A DNA stretch of 64,000 bases from Hirundichthys speculiger (Eukaryota > Chordata > Actinopteri > Beloniformes > Exocoetidae). The notes beneath the pieces were generated by a model, which was given only the letters and a program-made list of their open reading frames with translations, did no database searches and was not told the DNA's origin. Location of the stretch: the NCBI GenBank assembly GCA_018398805.1, contig JAGFBZ010001291.1, positions 1 through 64,000 of the forward strand, read 5' to 3'. Below are positions 56,601-64,000 of the stretch, in pieces. The position numbers were made by a program, and so were the translations under genes. Within the stretch, counting starts at the first letter, position 1, and each line of letters begins with the position of its first letter.

Positions 56601-59600
56601 CTTCAATGCTCGCAAAGACGTTAAAAAATACTCCCGTCTTGACTTGTGCTTGTACCTTGGAGGCCGCAACCAGCTGAGCGGTGCTAGCGGCGATCTCGTG
56701 CGAGCAGGCGATGAGCTCCTCGTACGTTCCCTTTTCGCCCACGACGCGGTCGGCCGAGTCTCTGAGAGGGAAGATTCCAAAAAAAAACCGTCACACAGCT
56801 GCGCGTCCTGACGAGCGTCGCCGACCCGCCGGCGGCGTCGGGTACTTACAGCAGCTGCGTGGCGCCCCAGCCGACAGCCTTGGAGGCGGAGATGAGTCCT
56901 TCAGTCCAGCGCGAGTTCTTGGCGTAAAACTCGGTAACAGACGCCGCCCCCTGTAGGAAGGACGGGTGAGGAGATTACCAGACCTACACGTAAAATCACA
57001 CACAGCTGAATCTAAACCCAAAAATCGAAGACAGAAGACGAAAGCTCCCTTTCCAGCCCCGTCCAGATGTCCCATAGCTAATACAACGAGCCGTGAGGTT
57101 TGGTGGACGACCCAACTCACCCTGCCTCCTTCCACGATGTCCTTCTGCAGGTCGGTGGCAGCCGTCACCAGGATATGAACCGCCTGGACGTGACGGAGAG
57201 AAACTCGGTGAGCGTTTGACCGTTGAGGGTTCACAGTAGCGGTGCACGATAGCTATCGGGCCGATAGCTATCGTGCACCCCCAGTTGAGGGCTCACAGTA
57301 GCAGTGCACGATAGCTATCGGGCCGATAGCTATCGGGCCGATAGTTATCGTGCACCCCTAGTTGAGGGTTCACAGTCAAGGGTTTCACAAGAGACTTCTT
57401 ACCTTCATCAGGTCCGAACAGGATCCCAGGATGCTGTTGAAAAAGAAATGGACAGAGTCAGTCCCGTTACGCTCCGTGATGGACGAGAGCGTGACGTGAT
57501 CCAGAGCGCTACCTCTGATTGACCTCCAGTTTGACCCCACTGGTGTCTTTCTTCGCTTGGCTCAGAATCTCCTGCGAAACGTAAAAGGACACGGACGCGT
57601 CAACGTCGCCGGGTGGATTCATGTCAGGACGAGTCGAGTTAACCACCGGGGGCTGGTTCGTGTTTGTTCTTACGTCCATTCGCAGCACGGCCTCTTCAAT
57701 GGCGGTCGACGTGGCGACCATCTCCTTGTCCACCACGCTCCCCAGCTCTTCTCTCAGCACGTCGTGTCCTTTCGGACGCAGGTCCTGAGCAAGAATCACA
57801 GAGTTACGGACCATCGACGAGACAAAACGGCGCCTCCTGGTGGATTTTACGAGCTCCGCCCGACCTGCGCCACGGTGAGGATGCGTTGGACGATGTAGCG
57901 TATCGCAGACGGGTCGGCCCGCTGGATGCTGGCCTGAAACTTCAGATCCTTCAAGAACTGGAGGCAGTGGTTGGCGCATTCCCGACAGCTGTCGCTCAAG
58001 CCTGCAGCGGACAAACGAAAAACATCCTGACTGTCGCTGGTTGGGTCCTAAAAGCCGTGGCTGTCGTGGGCGGAGCTTACCGTCGGCCTGATCGATGGGG
58101 GCCGGAGTGCGACGTCGCCGCTCCGTTGACGATCGTGTCGGCGGCGAGGTGGGAAAACTGTGTGACGGCCCTCAACAAGCCGCTGGCGTCTGGGGAGGAT
58201 ACGACGACGTCAGCTAAGGGCCGTCCGAGTTAGCCAAAAAAAAACGAACACAACCGAACTCCGTCTTACCGTTCACGTTTCCCAGGTAGACCAGGTGGCT
58301 CTGCTGCATCTTGTCAATGGACCCCAGAGTGACCTCAGCTCGGTTCACCAGGTAGTCTGACAGGAGAAGAAGAACTGCTGAGTCATCTCTGGAGCATTGA
58401 TCTGCTCTGACACGGTGCTCACCGAAGCACACAGAAAATAGAAGATTTGGGGTGAATTCCAATTCCTGCCTTGACCCTCAATCTCAACCCTTGAAAGTAA
58501 GTGTCAGGACTATTAGTGACTTAGAAATGGGACACCCCTCAAGTGGAGTTACGTCTTCAGATTAAAAAGTATCAGAGCTAGAGGTCTTCACGGGTCCACT
58601 TTCATGGACCCGAACCCGAATGGATCTGTGAAAATTCGACCCGAAACTGACCCGACGTGAGCTATTATCATCAGTCCAGAGGTCCGAGCCCGAATGGACC
58701 CGCAATATTTGGACCCGGAACCAACCTGACCCGAGTCTTTAGTTTCCGACCACGAACCAAACCGAGGTTGAATAAAACTTGATTTTCTTACCTAAAGTTG
58801 TCTTCTTCTACCCGGTTCAGTTGCTACATAGGCTACGTGATGGAAACAACAATAACAACAATAAACAACAATAAATCCACGTCGTTATTTTCTTTGTGGA
58901 TACAGATGCTATTGGTAGCAACCGCTAACGCTAATAGCCTACACCGGTCAGGACGTGTCGTGAATATGTTCTCTCATCCAGCATTGTCATGTTGGTGATC
59001 CGTTGTGCTTTACAGCTGCCGGGCAAACCGCTAATAACACGCTAATAACACGCTACGGCAACACGGTTGTTTCATGACAAACACGCCACGTTAATGAATA
59101 ATTAATTTAACTGCCCCGAGTCCTGACATTAGCTGCCACCGCCAATATCTTTACCTCTCTGGAGTAAACGTGGACCCAGCCTGTCATAGAGCACCGACCG
59201 GACCCGAGACTAACTGTACCGATTCAGACCCGAACCTGGAGTCACGTCTTTTGAATGGAACCGAGACCAGATTCAGGTCGGGTCGGAACCTCGGGTTTTT
59301 GGGTTGTTCCGAACACCTCTAATCAGAGCCGTGTTGTCTCTGTATTCCCTGAAATGACTCAGGGATAACATTGAAAAGAGCGCCGTATATTCTCTAAATA
59401 ATATTAGCAAATAACACAATAGAGGAAACATTATTCAGTCCTCCGTCGCTACACAACAAGGTAAACAAGTAACGTGAAGCTGACCGGGACCGTCGGTCCG
59501 GCAGCAAACATCGTAAAGTAAAAAAATAAATGTTAAGCAACAACGATGTTAATCCATGAAAAAAGTCTCAAACAAAGACAATAAGATGGTTTTGTAACAT

Positions 59601-62600
59601 TTATATCTTTAAGAACTATGAAGATACTTTTATTTGTAGTTAGCTTTTTTTGTCGCCATCCTTTTCGAAGAAGTCTTGGCTAAATTACCCAGTGCCTTCT
59701 GGGTAGTCCCTTACTTTCTAAAGGTGGTGCCGGAGAATCTCAATTTTGAGGGCGAAAAACGCAAGAGATAAGTTTAGTAAGTTTAGCCAGTTCGTGATTG
59801 TCGCTCTTGCGTTGTGGCGTGGAATAACATAGCGGCGACCGCGCGAGTATAAATCAAAAGTGACGGCGACACATTGACGTGAGAGTAAACACGGCTCCCT
59901 TAACCCTCAATCTCAACCCTCAATCTCAAAAATGCGCACTCCCGCTAAATCCAAGTTCTGTCCCGATTCTAAGAACGTCAAATTGAGGGAAAAGTTTGAG
60001 GGCTGTATCGCCCTCAATATTGAGATTCTCCGGCACCACCCTTGCAAGTAAGAGCTACCCAGAGGGCATTGCGTATTTTTGCCAAAACGTCTTCGAAAAG
60101 GATGGCGCCAAAAAGAACGAGCTTCAAATGTAAGTACTTTCGTCGTTAATAAAGATATAAATGTTACAAAACTATCTTACTGTCTTCGTTATATATATTT
60201 ATATTATCTTATTCTTCTTCTAAGTCTTCTCCTTCTTCGGTGTCGTTCTTTTCTTGACAGACTGGACGTAGCTTTGGCGTAAGGCCGCCCCCCACAGTCT
60301 GAAGACGTAACTGCACTAAAGAAGAACTTGATTGCTTCTGAACTGTTGCTCCTCTCTGTTTGAACTCGGCCGCGCTGCCTGATGAAGTTTAAAAAGATGA
60401 ATATGTAAAAAAAGGAGAGTTTACCAGGAGAGCAGATGCAGCGGACGTGTACGGGGTCGTCCAGTTTGGCCACAGCGTCCAGTATGATGCCCTCAGCCTC
60501 CACCACTGCACACTGCAGCAGACTGAACTGCTCCTCCTGCAGCCTCTGGGTCAGCTCACCTTCCCGACAGGCCTGAGCCCACAACCACAATCCCGTCACT
60601 AACTTTTTACTTTTTTAGTAAGTTTCACAGCAGAAGGCGGGAGGAGGCGGAGACGGCACCTGGTTCTGCAGCTGGGCCCGTAAGCCCCCCAGCTCCACCC
60701 CGGTCCGCTGCCTCTCCTGCTCCAGGGAGCTCTGCTGGAGCTGGGCCTGGTTCCTGAGGGAGCTCAGCTCGGCCTCCCGCTCCCGAACCGAGCGCAGCAG
60801 CGCCTCCCTCTCCGCCTGCAGCCCCGCCAGCGAGCTGCTCAGCTGGGTGCCGCTCTGAGGAGAAACGGCGTTAATGAGCCAGTTGGAACCAGCGGTGAAA
60901 TCAGAAATCAGAAATCAGAAATCCCCCCCACCAGCTCTTTGCTCTGCAGCAGGCCGTTAGCTCGCGTCAGCTCCGCTCTGGTGGAGTCCAGCTCTCGCTT
61001 CAGCCTGTCGATCTCCAGCTTCTGCTCTGTGTTGATGGCCAGCTGCAAGAACCCAAAATAAAGCACAACTTCAACTTTTTACATACAAAATACAAAGCGC
61101 CCTCTCGGGCCAGTCAGGTCCTGGGTGATGGGACTTAGCTGGCGTTTTCTCTCCCGCGGGAGGACTTGAGCTGGACTAAGATAAGGAGAGTGGTGATGAT
61201 AATAGTGGTAGTGGCAGACGATGCAGAGATGCCCCCCCACACCCTGCACACAGACACTCCTGGTGCACCTCCCCAACATATGTAGGTCGACGCAGACAGT
61301 GTCGCAGAGAGGAGAGAAAGGAGCCCTCTGATTGGTCAATTCTACATCCGCGTCATCGAAGAAATGAGGAAGTACCCACATCTGTACGATTCTGGTTCTC
61401 CACGCTACAAAGACAGCACATATTCTAGTAATTCATGGAGGGAGATAGCGATGAATGTGGGTCTGGATACGGCCGAGACGGTGAGGAAGTGGAAAAACGC
61501 AAGAGATAAAGTTTAGTAAGTTTAGCTAGTTCATGATTGTCGCTCTTGTGTTGTGGCGTGGAATAACATAGCGGAGACCGCGCTAGTATAAATCAAAAGT
61601 GACGGCGGCATCTCTGCGACAAGCTGACGGTCGACACATTGCCGCGAGAGTATACACGGCCCTTTAGAGCTGAGCGATTTTATCAATTCTGCGATATATA
61701 TCGATATTTTATTATCCCAGAGAGTATTGATTTTTCAGCCACGGGTATTGATATTCTAAGCTTCTTTCAAAACCCCCTGTGTCCCAATATAATACGATAT
61801 GTATCATGACACTTGCTTCACGATACGATATTATCACGATTATAGCGATATCACAATATATTGCGATATTCTACCCAGTTAATATCAATATTAAAAGTAG
61901 AGATGAAAAATCAAGTTGCTGTATATGTTCATCAGGTAATATTGATCATTCAGAGGACAAATTGAGTCAAAACTATTCGCTTCAAAACAACCTATTTATT
62001 GTTTATTATTATTGTTTTTGCACATTTAAGTCAATTAATGAATTTTCCTAAAAAAAAAATCGATATTATATTGGGCGGCCAAATATCACGATACATCGCC
62101 AAATCAATTTATTTTCACACCCCTAATCTTAACGCCATTATCATCAATTTGATTCCAATTCAACCCAAAATTAAATTTTTATCTAATGCCAATTAATAAA
62201 AAAAAAGTCCTTCTGAGGAAATGAACAGAATAGAGCTGAGTGATTATATCGATTCTGCGATATATATCGATATTTTAATTCCCCAGAGAGTATTGATTTT
62301 TTAGCCATGGGTATCGATATTTAAAGCTTCTTCCTAAACCCCCGTGTCCCACCTTTAAAAGCTTGCAAGCAACAATTTGCACTGTTTAAATAAATGAAAC
62401 TATTTTTCTCAACAAATCTTTTATTCATTTTGTCCAGCATTTACAAGCTGCCTGTCAGCCATATAATGTGTAATTGATGCTTTCAGTTCAATTAATTCAA
62501 ACAAAGTCATTGGAACACTCACAAGATGTCACCAAAATCACTTTGTCCCTTTAAAATCTTTCAGAAAATGATGTGAATGTATTGTAAGATGAATATCGAT

Positions 62601-64000
62601 ATATATCGTATTCTGAGCTGAATATCATGTATCGCATTGTCAGATTAGTGTATCGCTTAAGGGTGTGAAAAAAAATCGTCTTGACGATATATCGCGATTT
62701 TCGGGCACCCGATATAATATTGAATTTTCAGCTCCTAATATCGATTTTTTAGGAAAATTCATTCATTCACTTAAATGTGCAAAAACACTAATAATAAACA
62801 ATAAATAGGTTGTTTTGAAGCAAATAGTTTTGCCTCAATTTGTCCTCTGAATGATCAATATCATCTGATGAACATATACAGCAACTTGATTTTTCATCTA
62901 TTTTTAATTTTGATATTAGCTGCGTAGAATATCGCAATATATCGAGATATCACGAGATTGTGACAATATCGTATCGTGCCCTAAGTATCATGATGCATAT
63001 CGTATTGCAAGGTCCTTGACAATACTCACCCCTAGTATCGCTACAGCCCTAGAAGAGAGCTTCTAGGGCTTTGTCACTTTGTCCCTTTAAAATCTTTCGG
63101 AAAATGATGTAAATGTAAGATGAATATCGATATATATCGTATCGTGAGCTGAATATCGTGTATCGTATCGTGAGATTAGCGTATCGCTACAGCCCTATCC
63201 GCGCTCCCTCTCAACCTTCCCTGACGTCCCCTCGTACCTGCTGCTGCAGCTGAGCTCTCAGGGACTCCAGCTCCCGGTCGGCCCGGTTCTTCTCCAGGTC
63301 CGCGGTGCTCTGGTTCTGCTGGGCCCGTTGCCTCAGGGAGGAAAGTTCTGCGTCTTTTTCTCTGGCGGAGCGAAGCAGCACATCTCGCTCTGCCTGCAGC
63401 GCCGCCAGGCTGCTGCTGATCTGAGACCCTTCCTGAAGAACATTTAAACTTTTTAGACCTAAAGTCTGGTTTAGATGTTTGTTGAAGGCCTGAAGGCTCC
63501 GGCAGCTCAGGTGTGTGTCTGAGTGTGTGTCTGAGTGTGTGTCTGAGTGTGTGTCTGAGTGTGTGTTACGTTCGCTGTTACCGTCTCTTTATCCTCCAGA
63601 GAGCTGTGCAGCAGGGCCAGCTCAGCTCTCTGCTCCAGCAGCTCCTTATTCAGACGGTCGACCTCCTGCTGCTGCTGACTCAGCTGATCAGGAGAAGAGA
63701 CGCATCATCAGTAAAGAGCGTTGGCCGCGGCGGCGGCGGTGAGTTACGGAGACGGTGAGTTACGGCGGCGGTGAGTTACGGAGACGGTGAGTTACGGCGG
63801 CGGTGAGTTACGGAGACGGTGAGTTACGGAGACGGTGAGTTACTGAGACGGTGAGTTACTGAGACGGTGAGTTACGGAGACGGTGAGTTAAGGAGACGGT
63901 GAGTTAAGGAGACGGTGAGTTACGGAGACGGTGAGTTACGGAGACGGTGAGTTACGGCGACGGTGAGTTACAGCGACGGTGAGTTACAGAGACGGTGAGT
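53578..64000 (-). CDS. hip1r: HIP1R, huntingtin-interacting protein 1-related, 3' 18 coding exons (partial)
   Basis: HIP1R links clathrin-coated pits to F-actin. Its ANTH domain (outside this window) binds phosphoinositides, its coiled coil binds clathrin light chain, and its C-terminal I/LWEQ (talin-like) domain binds actin. Exons in coding order: 63683-63582, 63432-63238, 61042-60932, 60854-60660, 60572-60425, 58356-58270, 58189-58081, 58001-57865, 57784-57674, 57571-57513, 57433-57403, 57183-57121, 56950-56850, 56761-56656, 56473-56350, 55854-55793, 54310-53696 and 53619-53578. All borders are AG/GT and the phases chain, except that 58189-58081 is one base too long. I/LWEQ landmarks are VVDKEMVATSTAIEEAVLRM, NSRWTEGLISASKAVGWGAT, EELIACSHEIAASTAQLVAA and MDFSGMSLIKLK. 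About 800 codons are here; the N-terminal ~370 residues lie past 64000. HIP1 is the alternative, but CSPDYLVNRAEVTLG and GELRKRHYELGG favour HIP1R. Confidence 0.93.
53696..54310 (-). CDS. hip1r: HIP1R tail exon with coding minisatellite and frame problems
   Basis: Starts KVLQLENQLDQERVRLGELR and RHYELGG, the conserved end of the HIP1R helix, then a Pro-rich stretch and an 18-bp minisatellite (PSHTGA units, about 53934-54040). It ends APKKPNIFVKSGNRLKNA at the donor CG|GTGAGT. Read literally, the frame meets a TGA near 53876. The expected reading needs removal of 2 bases in one repeat unit (53951-53954) and of one base in a C-run (53868-53871). The exon length (615 bp) is in phase because the two changes add to three. 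Confidence 0.75.
53934..54048. repeat. 18-bp minisatellite in HIP1R coding sequence
   Basis: Six or so units of GCGCCGGTGTGAGACGGT and GTGTAGGTGTGAGACGGT; one unit is 20 bp. On the - strand they encode PSHTGA and PSHTYT. Confidence 0.88.
54311..54655 (-). other. HIP1R intron
   Basis: Unique sequence with a short GT run at 54573-54595. Confidence 0.5.
54656..54810. repeat. (GGAA)n microsatellite
   Basis: GGAA and GGGA tetranucleotides, purine-only on the + strand. Confidence 0.95.
54840..55715. repeat. Degenerate (CCTT)n pyrimidine-rich tract
   Basis: Nearly 900 bp of CCTTCCTT-derived sequence with scattered CGG, CCGG and GGCC interruptions. The + strand is pyrimidine-rich, the opposite bias to the adjoining GGAA run. 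Long open frames here are artefacts. The irregularity may reflect poor sequence quality. Confidence 0.85.
55793..55854 (-). CDS. hip1r: HIP1R exon, end of I/LWEQ domain
   Basis: 62 bp from TTCTCAG to CAG|GTGAGA: completes Gly, then VMDFSGMSLIKLKTEEMEAQ. The MDFSG.SLIKLK motif is a hallmark of HIP1/HIP1R. Confidence 0.95.
55855..56349 (-). other. HIP1R intron
   Basis: Unique sequence, with a small fragment of the CTGTAGCGATACGCTAAT MITE at 56232-56300. Confidence 0.55.
56350..57784 (-). CDS. hip1r: HIP1R exon block encoding the I/LWEQ actin-binding domain
   Basis: Eight exons inside this span: 57784-57674 (DLRPKGHDVLREELGSVVDK EMVATSTAIEEAVLRMD), 57571-57513 (EILSQAKKDTSGVKLEVNQ), 57433-57403 (SILGSCSDLMK), 57183-57121 (AVHILVTAATDLQKDIVEGG R), 56950-56850 (GAASVTEFYAKNSRWTEGLI), 56761-56656 (GTYEELIACSHEIAASTAQL), and 56473-56350 (VKADRNNKKLYTLQQASRHV). 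All borders are canonical and in phase. The sequence follows the talin-like helical bundle that binds F-actin. The short introns (80-240 bp) contrast with the repeat-swollen introns elsewhere. Confidence 0.95.
57240..57358. mobile_element. Palindromic TGCACGATAGCTATCGGGCC remnants
   Basis: Two near-palindromes in tandem, GTGCACGATAGCTATCGGGC with its mirror, separated by a copied piece of local sequence (AGTTGAGGGCTCACAGTAGC). They resemble joined ends of the CCGATAAC hAT-like family and lie in a HIP1R intron. Confidence 0.65.
57865..58001 (-). CDS. hip1r: HIP1R exon upstream of I/LWEQ
   Basis: 137 bp from CGCTGCAG to CAG|GTCGGG. It completes Gly, then LSDSCRECANHCLQFLKDLK and IVQRILTVAQ, aligning with the D.CRECG..AL.L segment of HIP1R. 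It requires the previous exon to end one base into a codon. Confidence 0.92.
58081..58189 (-). CDS. hip1r: HIP1R exon with a one-base frameshift
   Basis: Begins DASGLLRAVTQFSHLAADTI and VNGAATSHSGP, clearly HIP1R (FSHLAADTI.NG.ATSH). The exon is 109 bp but phases on both sides demand 108. The extra base is most simply one G of a five-G run on the + strand (58097-58101): with four the reading continues PIDQADG into the next exon. The literal frame gives an unrelated HRSGRR end. Confidence 0.88.
58270..58356 (-). CDS. hip1r: HIP1R exon, SPDYL segment
   Basis: 87 bp from CCTGTCAG to AACG|GTAAGA. Completes Asp then YLVNRAEVTLGSIDKMQQSH and LVYLGNVN. Phases fit both neighbours. Confidence 0.93.
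58579..59321. mobile_element. hAT element with perfect 8-bp duplication
   Basis: Ends TAGAGGTCTTCACGGGTCC and, on the other strand, TAGAGGTGTTCGGAACAACC. ATCAGAGC flanks both sides (58571-58578 and 59322-59329). The interior repeats GACCCGA-like words. A fragment of the same family is at about 31472. In a HIP1R intron. Confidence 0.92.
59575..60186. mobile_element. Element with about 180-bp inverted repeats
   Basis: The left arm (59575-59755) and right arm (60010-60186) are imperfect reverse complements. They include TTTTGTAACATTTATATCTT, GCCATCCTTTTCGAAGA, CTTCTGGGTAG / CTCTGGGTAG and GGTGGTGCCGGAGAATCTCA. The middle (59755-59930) matches 61493-61660, so it may be a non-autonomous relative of the MADF-bearing element there. 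The transcript could fold into a long hairpin. Confidence 0.8.
60425..60572 (-). CDS. hip1r: HIP1R exon after the coiled coil
   Basis: 148 bp from GGGCTCAG to CCTG|GTAAAC. Reads ACREGELTQRLQEEQFSLLQ then CAVVEAEGIILDAVAKLDDP and VHVRCICSP. Matches the LLDEQFAVL...A..L.DPL segment of HIP1R. Confidence 0.93.
60660..60854 (-). CDS. hip1r: HIP1R coiled-coil exon B (second copy)
   Basis: 195 bp, 65 codons, phase 0. Reads SGTQLSSSLAGLQAEREALL then RSVREREAELSSLRNQAQLQ and ends GGLRAQLQNQ. Clearly paralogous to 63238-63432, with the same length and phase. Confidence 0.93.
60932..61042 (-). CDS. hip1r: HIP1R coiled-coil exon A (second copy)
   Basis: 111 bp, 37 codons, phase 0, from TCTTGCAG to CTG|GTGGGG. 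Reads LAINTEQKLEIDRLKRELDS then TRAELTRANGLLQSKEL. Paralogous to 63582-63683. Confidence 0.9.
61352..61516 (+). pseudogene. MADF (Myb-like) domain fragment of a Harbinger-type transposon
   Basis: A + strand reading, VIEEMRKYPHLYDSGSPRYK then DSTYSSNSWREIAMNVGLD and VRKWKNARDKV before TAG, has the MADF pattern (hydrophobic spacing, W..I, G, V..KW..LRD). MADF proteins accompany PIF/Harbinger transposases. Only the start of the domain gene is present. It lies antisense in a HIP1R intron. The downstream 61493-61660 is shared with 59755-59930. Confidence 0.7.
61670..63205. mobile_element. Cluster of GATATATCG-rich MITE copies
   Basis: At least four copies or pieces side by side: CAGTTAATATCAATATTAAA-type (61786-62125), an inverted CTGTAGCGATACG-type (62230-62660), TAAGGGTGTGAAAAAAAATC-type (62658-63034) and a short inverted CGTATCGCTACAGCCCT piece (63040-63200). 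The CGATATATATCG palindrome recurs throughout. This cluster fills the intron that separates the two copies of the HIP1R exon pair. Confidence 0.8.
63238..63432 (-). CDS. hip1r: HIP1R coiled-coil exon B' (first copy)
   Basis: 195 bp, 65 codons, phase 0. Reads EGSQISSSLAALQAERDVLL then RSAREKDAELSSLRQRAQQN and ends ESLRAQLQQQ. Same length, phase and pattern as 60660-60854. Confidence 0.92.
63504..63566. repeat. GTGTGTCTGA repeat
   Basis: A short 12-bp tandem repeat, GTGTGTGTCTGA, five copies, in the HIP1R intron next to the exon A' donor. Confidence 0.85.
63582..63683 (-). CDS. hip1r: HIP1R coiled-coil exon A' (first copy)
   Basis: 102 bp, 34 codons, phase 0, from CTGATCAG to GACG|GTAACA. Reads LSQQQQEVDRLNKELLEQRA then ELALLHSSLEDKET. 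Paralogous to 60932-61042. Confidence 0.88.
63736..64000. repeat. 15-bp minisatellite GAGACGGTGAGTTAC
   Basis: About 17 copies to the window end, with GGCGG and TGAGA variants. Each has GGTGAGT on the + strand, which looks like a splice donor, but HIP1R is transcribed from the other strand. Confidence 0.92.

Noticed and set aside
57304..57522. Frame with DSYRADSYRAD repeats
   Set aside because: Derived from tandem palindromes in a HIP1R intron, antisense to the gene.
63736..64000. Array of GGTGAGT motifs as splice donors
   Set aside because: They lie on the + strand while the host gene is on the - strand; a simple minisatellite explains them.

Overview
The window is nuclear DNA of a ray-finned (teleost) fish. 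Three vertebrate multi-exon genes with GT-AG introns are recognisable, and the introns are filled with fish-type DNA transposons (hAT, Tc1/mariner, Harbinger-like), an L2-clade LINE and very large minisatellites. The gene order KMT5A (+), RILPL1 (-), HIP1R (-) matches genes that lie close together on human chromosome 12q24. Nothing bacterial, viral or CRISPR-like was seen.

Region by region: 1-4.3 kb is AT-rich DNA followed by an 18-bp and a 50-bp minisatellite. 4.36-19.44 kb holds the 3' four coding exons of KMT5A (H4K20 monomethyltransferase), including the PCNA-binding degron and the whole SET domain. The last intron is about 12.8 kb and is almost entirely a 37-bp satellite of roughly 250 units, interrupted by a 2.7-kb L2-like LINE. 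19.4-26.3 kb is 3' UTR and tail-to-tail intergenic DNA with AT-rich tracts, small MITEs and a 21-bp minisatellite that reads as a coiled-coil heptad. 26.3-51.0 kb is a complete RILPL1 gene: eight coding exons, 410 codons, every splice phase consistent. Its introns carry nested hAT elements with 8-bp target duplications, a 10-bp satellite abutting exon 7, and further minisatellites. A CpG-rich promoter lies at about 50.75-51.33 kb. 51.4-53.5 kb is AT-rich spacer with TA microsatellites and a Tc1/mariner-type MITE. 53.6 kb to the window edge holds the 3' 18 coding exons of HIP1R (clathrin/actin adaptor), from the coiled coil through the I/LWEQ actin-binding domain to a Pro-rich tail.

The three genes do not form an operon or a shared pathway: KMT5A acts on chromatin, RILPL1 on phospho-Rab and ciliary/lysosomal traffic, HIP1R on clathrin-coated pits. 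The more interesting points are a tandem two-exon duplication in the HIP1R coiled coil, a coding minisatellite in the HIP1R tail, small indels in HIP1R (and many in the satellites) that look like homopolymer or assembly errors, a phase-0 51-bp RILPL1 exon resembling the start of the next exon, and the huge KMT5A intron array whose unit combines a TGACGTC core, a perfect 12-bp palindrome and an AGGTCA half-site. I did not find a convincing new biological system; the novelty is in repeat biology and gene structure. All repeat identities and copy numbers were judged by eye.
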